In this document: piece after piece, positions 1-12,306 of the stretch
How the letters are laid out: each line of letters opens with the position of its first letter
Position numbering within the stretch: position 1 is the first letter of the stretch
NCBI GenBank assembly: GCA_963787375.1
Contig: CAWBCR010000028.1
Span: forward strand, 17,117-81,116
DNA length: 64,000 bases
Source of the DNA: CAWBCR01 sp963787375
GTDB lineage: Bacteria; Chloroflexota; Anaerolineae; Aggregatilineales; UBA3940
Direction: 5' to 3'
Program-made: the position numbers and the translations under genes
The notes under the pieces: generated by a model
What the model was told of the DNA's origin: nothing
What the model saw: the letters and a program-made list of their open reading frames with translations, nothing else
The model's database searches: none

Positions 1-1
1 G

Positions 2-1075
2 CCATTCTCGCCGCGCGCCTTCGTGCAGTCGCTGCGCGGCGTGGCGGTCGACGAACTGGTCGAGGCGCACGGCGACCCCGCGCAGCCGCTCGACGAGCGC
101 CTGGGCGAAGAGACGGCCTGGATGTGCACCACCTGCGGCGCGTGCCTGATGGCCTGCCCGGTGTTCGTCAACCCCGTCGCCGAAGTGATCGACATGCGGC
201 GCTACCAGGCGCTGACCAGCGGCAAAGTCCCGAACTCGGTCGGGCTGGCGCTGCGCAACATCGAGCGTCAGAACAACCCGTGGGGCCTGCCGTCCAGCGA
301 CCGCACCGCGTGGGCCGAGGGCCTCGACGTGCGCGTGCTTGAGCCCGGCCAGCACGCCGACGTGCTGCTGTTCGTGGGCTGTGCGGCAGCCTATGACGAC
401 CGCAACAAACAGTCGGCGCGGGCATTTGTCAAACTGCTTCAGTCAGCGGGCGTAGATTTTGCTATACTGGGAGAAGTGGAGAGTTGCTGCGGCGAGACCG
501 CTCGGCGGCTGGGCCACGAGTACCTGTTCCAGATGCTCGCGGAGCAAAACATCGAGGCGCTGGCGGGGGTTAGCTTCAACCAGATCGTCACCCAGTGCCC
601 GCACTGCTTCAACACTCTGAAAAACGAATACACCCAGCTTGGCGCTGACCTGCCCGTGATGCACTACACCGAGTTCCTGGCCGGGATGGCGGGCAGTCTG
701 CCGGCAGGCCCGGCGGCAGTCGGGACGGTCACCTACCACAACTCGTGCTATCTGGGCCGCTACAACGGTGTGTACGATGCGCCGCGCCGCCTGCTCGACG
801 ACGCGGGCGTGCAGCGCGTCGAGATGGATCGCCGCCGCGCCAATGCCTTCTGCTGTGGCGGTGGTGGCGGGCAGATGTGGATGGAGACCGACGCCGAGAC
901 ACGCATCAACCACCGCCGGCTGGCCGACGCGCTCGACGCGCAGGCCGAGGTCGTGGCGACGGCCTGCCCCTACTGCCTGCTGATGTTCGATGACGCCATC
1001 CGCTCGCAGGCCGCCACCGACCGCATCCGCGTGCTGGATATCGCCGAGATACTCGCCGAACGGCTGGAAACGTAA
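2..1075 (+). CDS. CCG-domain Fe-S oxidoreductase (HdrD/GlcF-like), 5' truncated
   Basis: C-terminal part of an iron-sulfur electron-transfer protein; the frame is open to the window edge with no convincing start, so the N-terminus lies outside. A ferredoxin-type motif, CTTCGACLMACP, is followed by two CCG (cysteine-rich, DUF3483-type) domains. The first ends in ESCCGE and TQCPHCFNTLKNEY. The second has HNSCYLGRYNG and AFCCGGGGGQMWME, with a terminal TACPYC. In HdrD, GlcF and LldE relatives these domains bind a non-cubane 4Fe-4S cluster and move electrons to or from a disulfide, quinone or flavoprotein partner. An FrhB-like protein follows 49 bp downstream, so the pair probably forms one electron-transfer module. 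The electron donor cannot be told from the visible part. Family assignment is firm, physiological role is inference. Confidence 0.85.
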   Translation, partial: PFSPRAFVQSLRGVAVDELVEAHGDPAQPLDERLGEETAWMCTTCGACLMACPVFVNPVAEVIDMRRYQALTSGKVPNSVGLALRNIERQNNPWGLPSSDRTAWAEGLDVRVLEPGQHADVLLFVGCAAAYDDRNKQSARAFVKLLQSAGVDFAILGEVESCCGETARRLGHEYLFQMLAEQNIEALAGVSFNQIVTQCPHCFNTLKNEYTQLGADLPVMHYTEFLAGMAGSLPAGPAAVGTVTYHNSCYLGRYNGVYDAPRRLLDDAGVQRVEMDRRRANAFCCGGGGGQMWMETDAETRINHRRLADALDAQAEVVATACPYCLLMFDDAIRSQAATDRIRVLDIAEILAERLET

Positions 1076-1124
1076 TCGGCGTGGCTGTGCTGCGCCCGCG
1101 CTCAGCGCGGCAAGGAGGTCCCAT

Positions 1125-2123
1125 ATGACGACCCATTGGATGCTCAAGACGCAGGGCGACCCGCTGGCCACTGCCCGGCAGTTCCTGCGAGACCTGTTCC
1201 ATACCGCCGACCTGAGCGCGATGCTGGTGCCGCTGCGCATGGACGACCCGACCTGTGTCGAGCCGCACATCATCGACAGCCCCGCCCAGCTTGGCGATGC
1301 CGACCCGTTCGCGCCATCGATGGCCCTCAACGCGGCGCGGCTGGTGACGCTGGCCCGGCAGTCGCACCCCGAGCAGCAGTTCGCGGCGGTGCTGCGCCCC
1401 TGCGAGATCCGCGCTTTGTTCGCCGTCGGCCAGCGCGCCGACATTTCCTTTGACTGCCTGCTGATCGTCGGCGTGGACTGCGTGGGGACATTCTCCAGAG
1501 AGGATCTCGCCTGGCGTGGCAGCATCGACCGGCTGACGCGTGAGGCGCTCCAGTTTGCCCGGCAGGGTGGGGTGGCGGGTTACCGCTATCGTCCGGCCTG
1601 CCAGATGTGCGTCGAGCCGATGCCATCCCGCGCCGACCTCACCATTGACCTGCTGGGGATGGCTGCCCGGCAGATGGTGATGATCGGTGCCCGCGACGAG
1701 GCGCTTGCCACCCAGGTTGCGCTGGCCGACATCACCGACGGGCCTGCGCCGCCAGACATCGTTGCGCAGCACGAGCGCGTGCAGACCGCACTCACTCGCC
1801 GCCACCAGCGCACGCGCCAGCGGCTCCAGCAGGCTCTGTCCACCGACCTCACCATGAGTATCGACGCGCTGGTCGATCACCTGGCCGGCTGCCAGCCGTG
1901 CCAGAAGTGCCTCGAAGCGTGCGTCATCTACACCACCGACCAGAAGCTCGCGCCCGGCCAGCCGCTCACCCACGAGCGCGTCATGAGCTGGCTGGCATCG
2001 TGCGCTGGCTGCGGCATGTGCGAGCAGGCCTGCCCGGAGCACCTGCCGCTGGCGTCCATCTTCAGCCGCCTCCACGACGAGCTGCAGGCGATCCTCGATG
2101 AGACGCCTGCTGCCATGAACTGA
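1125..2123 (+). CDS. FrhB/FdhB-like Fe-S flavoprotein (coenzyme F420 hydrogenase beta-type)
   Basis: 332 residues. The start at 1125 is chosen because an AAGGAGGT ribosome site lies 7 bases upstream; the open frame before it is spurious. The central region has the FrhB_FdhB_C-type signature VLRPCEIRALF followed by a IVGVDCVGTF block and a CQMC pair. The C-terminus carries a ferredoxin-type dicluster (CQPCQKCLEAC and CAGCGMCEQACP). Proteins of this family take electrons through FAD and Fe-S clusters as the beta subunit of formate dehydrogenases, F420-reducing hydrogenases and Hdr-linked complexes. Together with the upstream CCG protein it suggests an Hdr-like soluble or peripheral electron-transfer unit. 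Use of F420 is not implied by the family membership alone. Formate dehydrogenase catalytic genes lie 35 kb away, so a direct partnership is speculative. Confidence 0.8.
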   Translation: MTTHWMLKTQGDPLATARQFLRDLFHTADLSAMLVPLRMDDPTCVEPHIIDSPAQLGDADPFAPSMALNAARLVTLARQSHPEQQFAAVLRPCEIRALFAVGQRADISFDCLLIVGVDCVGTFSREDLAWRGSIDRLTREALQFARQGGVAGYRYRPACQMCVEPMPSRADLTIDLLGMAARQMVMIGARDEALATQVALADITDGPAPPDIVAQHERVQTALTRRHQRTRQRLQQALSTDLTMSIDALVDHLAGCQPCQKCLEACVIYTTDQKLAPGQPLTHERVMSWLASCAGCGMCEQACPEHLPLASIFSRLHDELQAILDETPAAMN

Positions 2124-2164
2124 ACCCTGGGAACGTCAATGCGTGGGAGATCCACGCACGAGTA

Positions 2165-2201
2165 GGGGCGGGTGGCGATGTAAAGCATCGCCACCCGCCC
2201 C
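2165..2201. terminator. Perfect 16-bp hairpin between convergent genes
   Basis: A perfect inverted repeat, 2165-2180 against 2186-2201, with a 5-base loop lies between the plus-strand Fe-S operon and the minus-strand aminotransferase. It ends in a short T-rich run (TTGATTTTC), and its position suits a bidirectional terminator. The GGGGCG...CGCCCC edges resemble the dispersed hairpins near 9634, 39582 and 40216. Confidence 0.65.
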
Positions 2202-2234
2202 TTGATTTTCTGTCCGGCATGTCCGCCCCTGCGG

Positions 2235-3554
2235 TTAAGCGCGCTGTTCCTTCAGCGCGTCCAGCCCCGCCACCAGCCGCTCGAACGCCCCACGCGTGCG
2301 CTCCGGCGGCGTGGCGTACGAGAACCGCACCCAGTCCGCCCCGTACGGTGAGAAGTACGCGCCCGGCACCACCGCCACCCCCCACTGCTCGGCCAGGTAC
2401 GCGCCCAGCCCCTCGCTTGAGTTCATCCCGGCGGCACGCAGCCAATCCCCCACGTCGATAAACGCGTAGTAGCCCTTGCCCAGGATGTGCCGCATCCCGC
2501 GCCCGTCGAGCAGCGTCTTAAGCAGCTTGCGGCTGGCGTTGATCGGCTCGATCAGCGGGGCGGCGGCTTTCTGGAAGCCCATCTTGCACGCGGCGATGGT
2601 CACCGCCTGCGAGTAGAAGCTGGGGATCACCCCGTGCGAGGCGCGCGCCGCGATGAAGTCGATCACCCGCTGCGGCGCGACGAGGTGTGCGTTGCGCACG
2701 TTCGACCCGCCCAGCGACTTGGTGATGCCGTCCAGCACGATTAGCCGCTCGCGCTCCTCGGCGCTGAACGCTGCCATAAAGCGGTTGAGGTCCATCGGCT
2801 GCTCGTCGGTGACGGTGTGGTACATCCAGTCGAACAGCACGAAGGCCGCGCCCGCTTCCAGCGCCGCGCGGGCCAGCTCGGCCTGCCGGTCGGCACTGAG
2901 CGTCAGGCCAGTGGGGTTGTCGGGGCAGGTGATGATCAGCCCGGCCACCTTGCGCCCGCTGCGCGCCGCAAAGTCGACGCTGGCGCGGATCGCGTCGGGC
3001 GAGTAGGCCCAGCCCTCTTCGGCCCGCCCCGGTGCCCACAGCACGTTCGCGCCGACGCCATACGGCCCCCAGTTGTAGCTGATCCACGGCACGCGTGACA
3101 CGACCAGCACGTCGCCGATGCGCCCATGCCCCAGCGCCAGCATTGCGCCGTAAGCTTTCTCCAGCGCGTCGCGCCCGCCGACCGTCGCGATCACGTTCGA
3201 CGGCCCCAGCCCCGACGCGGAGTCGAAGCGCCAGTAATCCTCGGCGATGGTCCTGCGGAACAGGTCGTTGCCATACGGCATATCGTACGACGTGCCGCGC
3301 TCAATCTGAAGGTCCTGCGCGCGCTCCAGAATCTCGTGCGGGACGCCCGGCAGGCTGGCCCCGCCATCCCCCTGCGAGGCGTCGTACACCGGGCTGGCCG
3401 GGTGCGCCTCACGGTAAGCGTTCAACCCCTTCTTGATCAGGAACATGCGCGACGGCGGGACGCTCGCCATGCGCGTCAGATAGTCGTCGGTCGGGATCAG
3501 CGCCGCCTCGTCGACGGCAAACACGGGCGTGTCGGGTGATGCAAAACCGGTCAT
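2235..3554 (-). CDS. PLP-dependent aminotransferase, class I/II fold
   Basis: 439 residues, start supported by GGAGGAG eight bases upstream. Fold-type I landmarks are clear. TVGGRDALEKAYG matches the phosphate-cup region. TCPDNPTGLT holds the conserved Asn that contacts the PLP ring oxygen. FVLFDWMYH holds the Asp for the pyridine nitrogen. LDGITKSLGGSNVRNAH carries the Schiff-base Lys. A late Arg (WVRFSYATPPE) would bind the substrate carboxylate. This predicts transamination or a related amino-acid reaction in the cytoplasm; substrate cannot be read from the sequence. It is last in a run of minus-strand genes but is separated from the mannosidase by about 70 bp, so it may be transcribed alone. 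Confidence 0.85.
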   Translation of the reverse strand: MTGFASPDTPVFAVDEAALIPTDDYLTRMASVPPSRMFLIKKGLNAYREAHPASPVYDASQGDGGASLPGVPHEILERAQDLQIERGTSYDMPYGNDLFRRTIAEDYWRFDSASGLGPSNVIATVGGRDALEKAYGAMLALGHGRIGDVLVVSRVPWISYNWGPYGVGANVLWAPGRAEEGWAYSPDAIRASVDFAARSGRKVAGLIITCPDNPTGLTLSADRQAELARAALEAGAAFVLFDWMYHTVTDEQPMDLNRFMAAFSAEERERLIVLDGITKSLGGSNVRNAHLVAPQRVIDFIAARASHGVIPSFYSQAVTIAACKMGFQKAAAPLIEPINASRKLLKTLLDGRGMRHILGKGYYAFIDVGDWLRAAGMNSSEGLGAYLAEQWGVAVVPGAYFSPYGADWVRFSYATPPERTRGAFERLVAGLDALKEQRA

Positions 3555-3626
3555 GGGCTCCTCCTCAGGGGCCCATTATAGGCACATCGTCCTGATGTGG
3601 GAAACCCGCGCCCGGCCCTGTCTCGC

Positions 3627-6788
<3,162 letters not shown>

Positions 6789-6841
6789 GCGGCCTCCTGT
6801 GGTGAAATCGCGAATACTTCACCGCAAAGGTCGCAAAGAGG

Positions 6842-6921
6842 TTTATCCACAGATTACACAGATTGCACAGATGAAGAAGAAATCCGAGAAATCTGTGTCA
6901 TCTGTGTAATCTGTGGACGGA
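6842..6921. repeat. Dispersed palindromic repeat, ATCCACAGATTACACAGATT type
   Basis: A 17-bp perfect inverted repeat (6846-6862 with 6901-6917) encloses a 38-base A/G-rich centre. The same arms, slightly shorter, recur at 58407-58462. The AT-rich composition contrasts strongly with the surrounding genes. Confidence 0.75.
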
Positions 6922-7012
6922 TTTCTTCTCTTCCTCTGCGCCCTCTGCGTTTTCCGCGGTTAGTCTCTTCCTTCTCTCCCTTTGCGTCCTTTGAGCCTTG
7001 GCGGTGAATATT
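6921..7012. repeat. CTCTGCG/CTTTGCG-type dispersed repeat
   Basis: Two tandem related units lie here, CTCTGCGCCCTCTGCGTTTT with a GCGGTTA tail and TTTGCGTCCTTTGAGCCTT with a GGCGGTGAA tail. A third copy with the same pattern is at 41341-41385. No gene is seen between 6789 and 7021, and this repeat plus the palindrome before it fill the gap. Confidence 0.6.
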
Positions 7013-7021
7013 CCTTCCTCG

Positions 7022-9590
7022 CTACAGCTCGACCCGCTCCTGTGCCAGCGAGTCGGCCTCGCGGCGCGCATCCTCCCACGCGATCGGGAAGCGATTGTGC
7101 AGCGGGCTGATCCGCGCCCCCAGCGCCGTCGACCGCCAGAACAGCCACGCCAGCGGCCTCATGAACGAGGCCAGTTCGACCGCCCGCCTAAGCTCGTCCA
7201 GCGAGTGATCGTCCCAGCCGCCCACCAGCCCGTACAGGAAGGCGAACACCGGGAACGACAGCAGGATGCCGACCAGGAAGATCAGCATGCTGGTGATCTG
7301 GTCGCCTTTCCACATCAGCCCGGTCAGCGGGCGCAGGATGGCGTAATGCAGCGCCCCGGCCAGCAGCGGCGCGATCAGCGACTGCCACCAGTAGAAGTGC
7401 TGCTTGAAGCACAGCCGGTCGTTGACGAAATACGCGACGATGTCCTTGGTGCCCAGCCCCACGAAGTAGGCGATGATCAGCGCGTTGATCTGGAACCGTT
7501 CCAGCAGTAGCAGCGCCAGCACCACCCGCACAGCCTGCTCCCCGCCCACCAGCAGTGTCTTGAGATACGGCTTGTTCGCGCCAAGCTGGATGTTGTCGCC
7601 CACCCACGACGGGTACTGGATCGCCCCCCAGATGATCAGCGGCACCGACAGCGACGCCGCGCGCACGAACTCCGGGCCGGTCGCGCCCAGGATGAAGCGG
7701 TCGGCGACGGCCAGCAGCACCGCGCCGATAAACGCGCTGATCAGCCCGCCCCACTTGTAGGCCATTGCGGCGTAATACTGGCTGAGCGCCACGCGCGCGT
7801 GGGAGATTGCCTCCGAGATCGAGGCCACCAGGTTGCCGAACAGCGTTTGCAGCACCTGAAAGGCAAAGATAAAGTTCTGCGCCAGCGTCCAGTTGCCCCA
7901 GATTTCGGCGTAGTTCACCAGCCGCGATTGCGTGATCAGGATCTCCATCGACTGCCCGAAGCCCCACAGGCTCGCGCCCAGCATCTCGAACACTCCGAAG
8001 CTGAGCGCTTCTTTGACTACCTGCCAGTCGAAGTGTGCCAGGAACAGCACGCGGGTGCCGTAGCCCAGCCGCTTATACAACCACAGTCCCAGCACGAAGG
8101 TCAGCGCCTCGCTGGCGTACGCGGCGACGCCCATGCCCAGCACGCCGCCCATCGCCAGCCCGAACACCGGGTTGCCCCGGCCCCAGGCCACAAACAGCAG
8201 CACGAAGATCGGCTGCGTGATCATCGGGAAGATAAGCTGCACGCCCAGGTCGAGCATCTGCGCGTAGTCGAAGCGCTGCAGCGCCATGAACGCGTGCCGA
8301 AACACCTGGTAGAAGCCGGGGATCTGGATCATGGCATGGACGATGATGCTCCACGCATACAGCGCGTAAGTGGTGCGCGGCAGTCCCCGCCCCGGCGATG
8401 ACCACCACCAGCGCCACCTGGAACGCGCCCGACAGCGCCTGCCACCACACGAACACCTGCCCGAACTGGATCGCCTTGCGCGGGTTGTCGACGCGATACT
8501 GCGCGAAGAACTTGATGAAGGCCGCGCTGGTGCCCATGTCGAAGATGTTCCAGAACAGGAGGAAGAACTGCGCCACGCGCCCCCAGATGCCCAGCGCCTG
8601 CGCCGAGGGCAGGATGTAGCTGGGCAGGATCAGATTCTGGTAGATGATCAGCGGCACGAACAGTACCAGCCCCAACATCAGCGCGAACAGGAAGCCGCCC
8701 AGCGGGCGGTGGTAGCCGATGCTGTCCCAGTCGGTCTGCGCCTGCCGCGTCTCGAACTCCGCCCGGTCGATGACCAGTTCGTCGAGCGCCTCAGGGTGCG
8801 CCAGGCTGTAGTGTCGCACCAGCACAAACGCCCCGCCGGAGACGATCAGCATCCCGGTCAGGATGGCGAACATCACCACCCGCTCGCCCGGATGCGGCAC
8901 CGGCGCGCCGGGGTAATCGGCGTAGTCGAGCGGTGTCTGCCCCGCCCCGCGCGCCACGAGGCGGTAGATCAGGTAGTTGAAGTACGCCCAGTCCTGAAAC
9001 TGTGGGTTGGACGAGTCGCTCAGATAGGGCGTGAAGACGAAGACCGGCCCCTGCCTGATCTGCCCCTTGCCCAGCACCAGCTCGCCGTCCTCAAACCCCA
9101 CCACCAACGGCTCTAGGCTGCTGCCGGTTAGCTCGGCGCGGCCTCGCACCTGCGGCGCGCTCTCCCATACGATGTGCTTCAGTACCGGGTCGTCGACACT
9201 GGCAGGGATCAGGCTGAGCGCATCGTCTTGTGCGCTGATCGCCAGCCCGCTCTCGCCCAGCAGTTGCCCGACTTCATCCGCGCCGAGATCCGGGCCGAGG
9301 ATCAGCAGCAGCCCGGTGCCACCCGCCACCTGCGCGCGGATCGCTTCGGGATCGGGGATCTGGTCGTTGAGCACGATCACGCGCGCCTGTGTCGGCGTAT
9401 CGACCAGCGTGAAAGATTCGTCGCGGATTGCCAGGTCGAGCGCGGTCCGGACCGCGCCGGGCGGTCCGGCATAATAGATCGGCGTGCTGCCGGCGGCGTT
9501 GAGCCCGGCAAAGGCGGCGCGCGCGGTGAGGACCGTGCCCGCCAGCATGATCAGGGCGAGGATGACGAGGGCGAGGGCGCGCTTGCGCAT
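7022..9590 (-). CDS. Large MOP-type membrane protein (polysaccharide flippase-like), one frameshift
   Basis: About 855 residues if a single frame change near 8385 is repaired. The start at 9590 (MRKRALALVILALI) has GGAG upstream and opens with a signal-anchor. Residues 25-270 form a mostly soluble extracytoplasmic stretch without recognised motif, in which VFVFTPYLSDSSNPQFQDW is notable. It ends at a membrane segment (VVMFAILTGMLIVSGGAFV). The rest is a long polytopic region with repeated hydrophobic helices and short charged loops, resembling MATE/Wzx-like flippases of the MOP superfamily. The family call rests on topology and general residue pattern, not on a diagnostic motif. It sits between the GH38 and GH1 glycosidases, so a role in moving glycans or lipid-linked sugars is possible. 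The N-terminal soluble extension is unusual for flippases. Confidence 0.6.
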
Positions 9591-9633
9591 GGGGGTGTGC
9601 TCCTGTGCCCTGTGCCTGGGCACTAGGCCGGTT

Positions 9634-9654
9634 GGGGCGACCGGCTGGTCGCCC
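9634..9654. repeat. Dispersed hairpin GGGGCGACC...GGTCGCCC
   Basis: Eight-base arms (9635-9642, 9647-9654) with a four-base loop lie between two minus-strand genes. Near-identical copies are at 39582-39603 and 40216-40237. Confidence 0.7.
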
Positions 9655-11019
9655 TTAGCACGGAACGACGCTGGCGTCCGGGTCGAAGCCGTTGGCGGCG
9701 ATGACCTCCGCGAACCAGCGCCCGCTGTCTTTGACCGTGCGCGCCAGCGTCTCGAAGTCGACGTAGACCAGCCCGAAGCGGGTGCGGTAGCCCAGCGCCC
9801 ACTCGAAGTTGTCCAGCAGCGACCACACCAGATAACCGCGCACGTCGATCCCATCCGCGATAGCGCGGTGAACTTCAGCCAGGTGATCGCGCAGGTAGCG
9901 GATACGGCGGTAGTCGCGCACCCGCCCGTCAAAGTCGATGCCGTCCGGCACACAGATGCCGTTCTCGGTCAGGTAGATCGCCGCCGGGTGATAGTCGTTC
10001 CACACCCGGCTGATCATCTCGTACATGCCGGGCGGGTAGATTTCCCACATCTCCGAGTACTCGCGGCCTTCGGGCTGCACCTGCGAGGCGGCGATGATCG
10101 GCACGGCAGGGTCGTGCCTGACCACCGTGCGATTGTAGTAATTCAATCCAAGAAACTCGATAGGCGCGTGCATAATCGCCAGGTCGTCGGGGCTGGCGGG
10201 CGTCATCAGCGGCCCGAACACCTCAGCCATGTCTTCAGGGTAGCTGCCCAGCAGCACCGGCTCGAAGAACATCCGGTTGATGAGGCCATCGAAGCGCCGC
10301 GCGGCGGCCCGATCCTCCTCGGAGTTGCTGGCCGGGTGCATCGGCGAGTAGTTGAGCGTGATACCCACCGTCAGCGGCTGCGGCGCGGCGGCGCGCAGCG
10401 CTTGCACCGCCAGCCCGTGCGACAGCAGCAGGTGCTGCCCGGCTTTCATCGCCGCAGCAGGGTCGATGATGCCCGGTGCGTGCTCCCCGGTGAAGTGCCC
10501 CAGCACCGCCAGCACGAACGGCTCGTTGTGTGTGATCCAGTGTGTCACGCGGTCGCCCAGCCGTTCGGCCATCACCCGCGCGAACTCGGCGAAATGATAG
10601 GCCGTCTCGCGTTTCGGCCAGCCGCCCGCGTCCTGAAGCGCCTGTGGCAGGTCCCAGTGATGCAGCGTCGGCCACGGCGTGATGCCCCGCTCCAGCAGCG
10701 CGTCGACCAGCCGCTCGTAGAAGTCAAGCCCTTTCTCGTTGACCGTTCCCACGCCGTCAGGCATGACGCGCGGCCACGCTACCGAGAAGCGGTAGGCGTT
10801 CAGCTTGAGATCGGCCATCAGTGCGACGTCTTCCTTGTAGCGGTGATAGTGATCGGAGGCCACGTCGCCGTGATGGCCCTTATACGTCTTGCCCGGTGTG
10901 TGGCTGAACGTATCCCAGATGGACGGGCTGCGACCGTCCTCATTCCACGCGCCTTCGATCTGGTACGCGGAGGTCGCGACGCCCCACGTGAATCCGTCAG
11001 GGAACTTGAGGAAAGCCAT
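9655..11019 (-). CDS. Beta-glucosidase, glycoside hydrolase family 1
   Basis: 454 residues, usual GH1 length. The start at 11019 (MAFLKFPDGFTWG) lies nine bases after GGAG; an ATG two codons earlier is too close to that site. The family N-terminal signature FTWGVATSAYQIEGAW is present. THNEPF carries the acid/base Glu and YLTENGI the nucleophile Glu. The C-terminal LDNFEWALGYRTRFGLVYVD is the standard GH1 ending. The enzyme hydrolyses beta-linked glucosides or galactosides with retention; no signal peptide is seen, so it is cytoplasmic. Nearby GH38 and GPH-transporter genes support oligosaccharide use. Aglycone specificity cannot be deduced. Confidence 0.95.
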   Translation of the reverse strand: MAFLKFPDGFTWGVATSAYQIEGAWNEDGRSPSIWDTFSHTPGKTYKGHHGDVASDHYHRYKEDVALMADLKLNAYRFSVAWPRVMPDGVGTVNEKGLDFYERLVDALLERGITPWPTLHHWDLPQALQDAGGWPKRETAYHFAEFARVMAERLGDRVTHWITHNEPFVLAVLGHFTGEHAPGIIDPAAAMKAGQHLLLSHGLAVQALRAAAPQPLTVGITLNYSPMHPASNSEEDRAAARRFDGLINRMFFEPVLLGSYPEDMAEVFGPLMTPASPDDLAIMHAPIEFLGLNYYNRTVVRHDPAVPIIAASQVQPEGREYSEMWEIYPPGMYEMISRVWNDYHPAAIYLTENGICVPDGIDFDGRVRDYRRIRYLRDHLAEVHRAIADGIDVRGYLVWSLLDNFEWALGYRTRFGLVYVDFETLARTVKDSGRWFAEVIAANGFDPDASVVPC

Positions 11020-11148
11020 GAGCATACTCTCCGGGGGTGAGCGCATCAAGTGGGCTGCAAGGCGGGCCGAGCGGCCCGCCACGCAACCAGTATACACCGC
11101 TTTGCGGCATGGAGGCAGGTCGCTCCGTAGCGCACAGGATTGTCTTCA

Positions 11149-11200
11149 CCCCTCCCTCCCGGCGCGCGAAGCGCGCCAGTGGGGCAGGGGTGGGGGTGGG
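11149..11200. repeat. Dispersed CCCTCCC...GGGGTGGGG repeat with internal hairpin
   Basis: C-rich and G-rich ends enclose a 7-bp hairpin (11161-11167 with 11171-11177). Related elements with the same outer pattern but different inner stems occur at 18521-18600, 33114-33196 and 37330-37372. Confidence 0.6.
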
Positions 11201-11204
11201 GGGC

Positions 11205-12306
11205 CTACGCCGGTCGCGTGTCCTCCCGTGCCTGCGCCGCGTTGAAGCGTGACACGCGCATCAGTGGCGCGATGGCCCCAATCGCCGCCCCGACCGCCAC
11301 GAACAGCCCCACCACGCCCAGCGCCGCGCTGCCCGGTGCATACACCGCCGCAACGATGAAGGCGATCAGACTGAGTACAAAGAACAGCGCCGCTGCGCCG
11401 CCAACCAGCAATGCCACCTGCCGCGCGCGCTGCATCGACGCGCGCTTCTCGCCCCACACCTGCCCGTTCTGCCCGTTGACCAGTACCACGCGCGCCGCGC
11501 CCTCGTCGTCATGGTACACGGCGCTATACGCCGGCGTCAGGAGCTGTGTCCAGTTGCGATCTTTGTACTGCCACGTCCAGCGAAACTCGCGGATGTCGTC
11601 GGCCTTGGCCGCGCGGCGGCATTCGTCGCTGGCGGCGGTCTGAACGCCCGCCTGGGCGTCCCGCCACGCGTCGTTGGGCGAGCGGTCGGGCAGCCGGATC
11701 AGCGCCCCAGCGGTCTGATCGGGCTGATAAGCCGCGGCCTGATCCAGCCGGTAGCCGCCGATCCGCCGCTCAAGGAGCGTGTGCTGCTCCAGCGCGGGCG
11801 CGGCGACGTTCTCATAGCGCCGCTCCAGCCGCCCGATGCGCGGCTCCCAGCGCGTGCGCCGCTCCTTGACTTCCTGCGACTGCCAGCTTCCGCGGGCGTA
11901 CTGGTCTTTGTGGCTGACCACCTCGTAGAAGGTGCCCGCTTCGGCCTGCCACACCCCCCGCGCGTCCGTGTCGACCAGCCACATCGGCAGGTAGACGCGC
12001 CGCAGGTGGCCGCGCAGCGAGTTCGGCCCGCAGCGCGCGCGGCGCGAACGGGATGTCGCCTGCAAACGCCTCGATGCGCGCAGCCGCCTGCGCCTCGTCG
12101 AGGCCGAACGGCACCACCATCTCCGGCGGCTGGGTGTAGGCCAGGTTCCCCGCGCCCTCGTCGACCGAGTCGAGCGCGTCATGGTAGCACGCCGGGCACA
12201 ACGGCGCGCCGTCGCCCGGCGCGATCAGGTAGGCGCTGTGGCAGTGCTCGCACACGGCGGGATGCAGGTCCGCGCCCCACACCGACGACCAGTTGACGGT
12301 GCTCAT
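11205..12306 (-). CDS. Zinc-ribbon membrane protein, partner of the next gene (one frameshift)
   Basis: About 366 residues after repairing one frame change near 12025. The start ATG overlaps the upstream gene's stop as ATGA (12303-12306), so translation is probably coupled. The N-terminus holds a zinc ribbon (CEHCHSAY...CPACYHD). A middle region with VYLPMWLVDTDARGVWQAE corresponds to a segment of the upstream paralogue. VVLVNGQNGQVWGE matches that paralogue's VVVNGQSGSIGG, and two hydrophobic helices follow. The two proteins look like diverged copies that may form a membrane complex with cytoplasmic zinc ribbons. Similar proteins are annotated as zinc-ribbon or primosomal-N'-like in databases, without known function. 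I do not assign a role. Confidence 0.7.

Noticed and set aside
443..1525. A 360-residue minus-strand frame
   Set aside because: It is antisense to the Fe-S genes, with composition typical of GC-rich shadow frames.
9484..11040. A 518-residue plus-strand frame
   Set aside because: Antisense shadow of the GH1 gene, which has all catalytic motifs.
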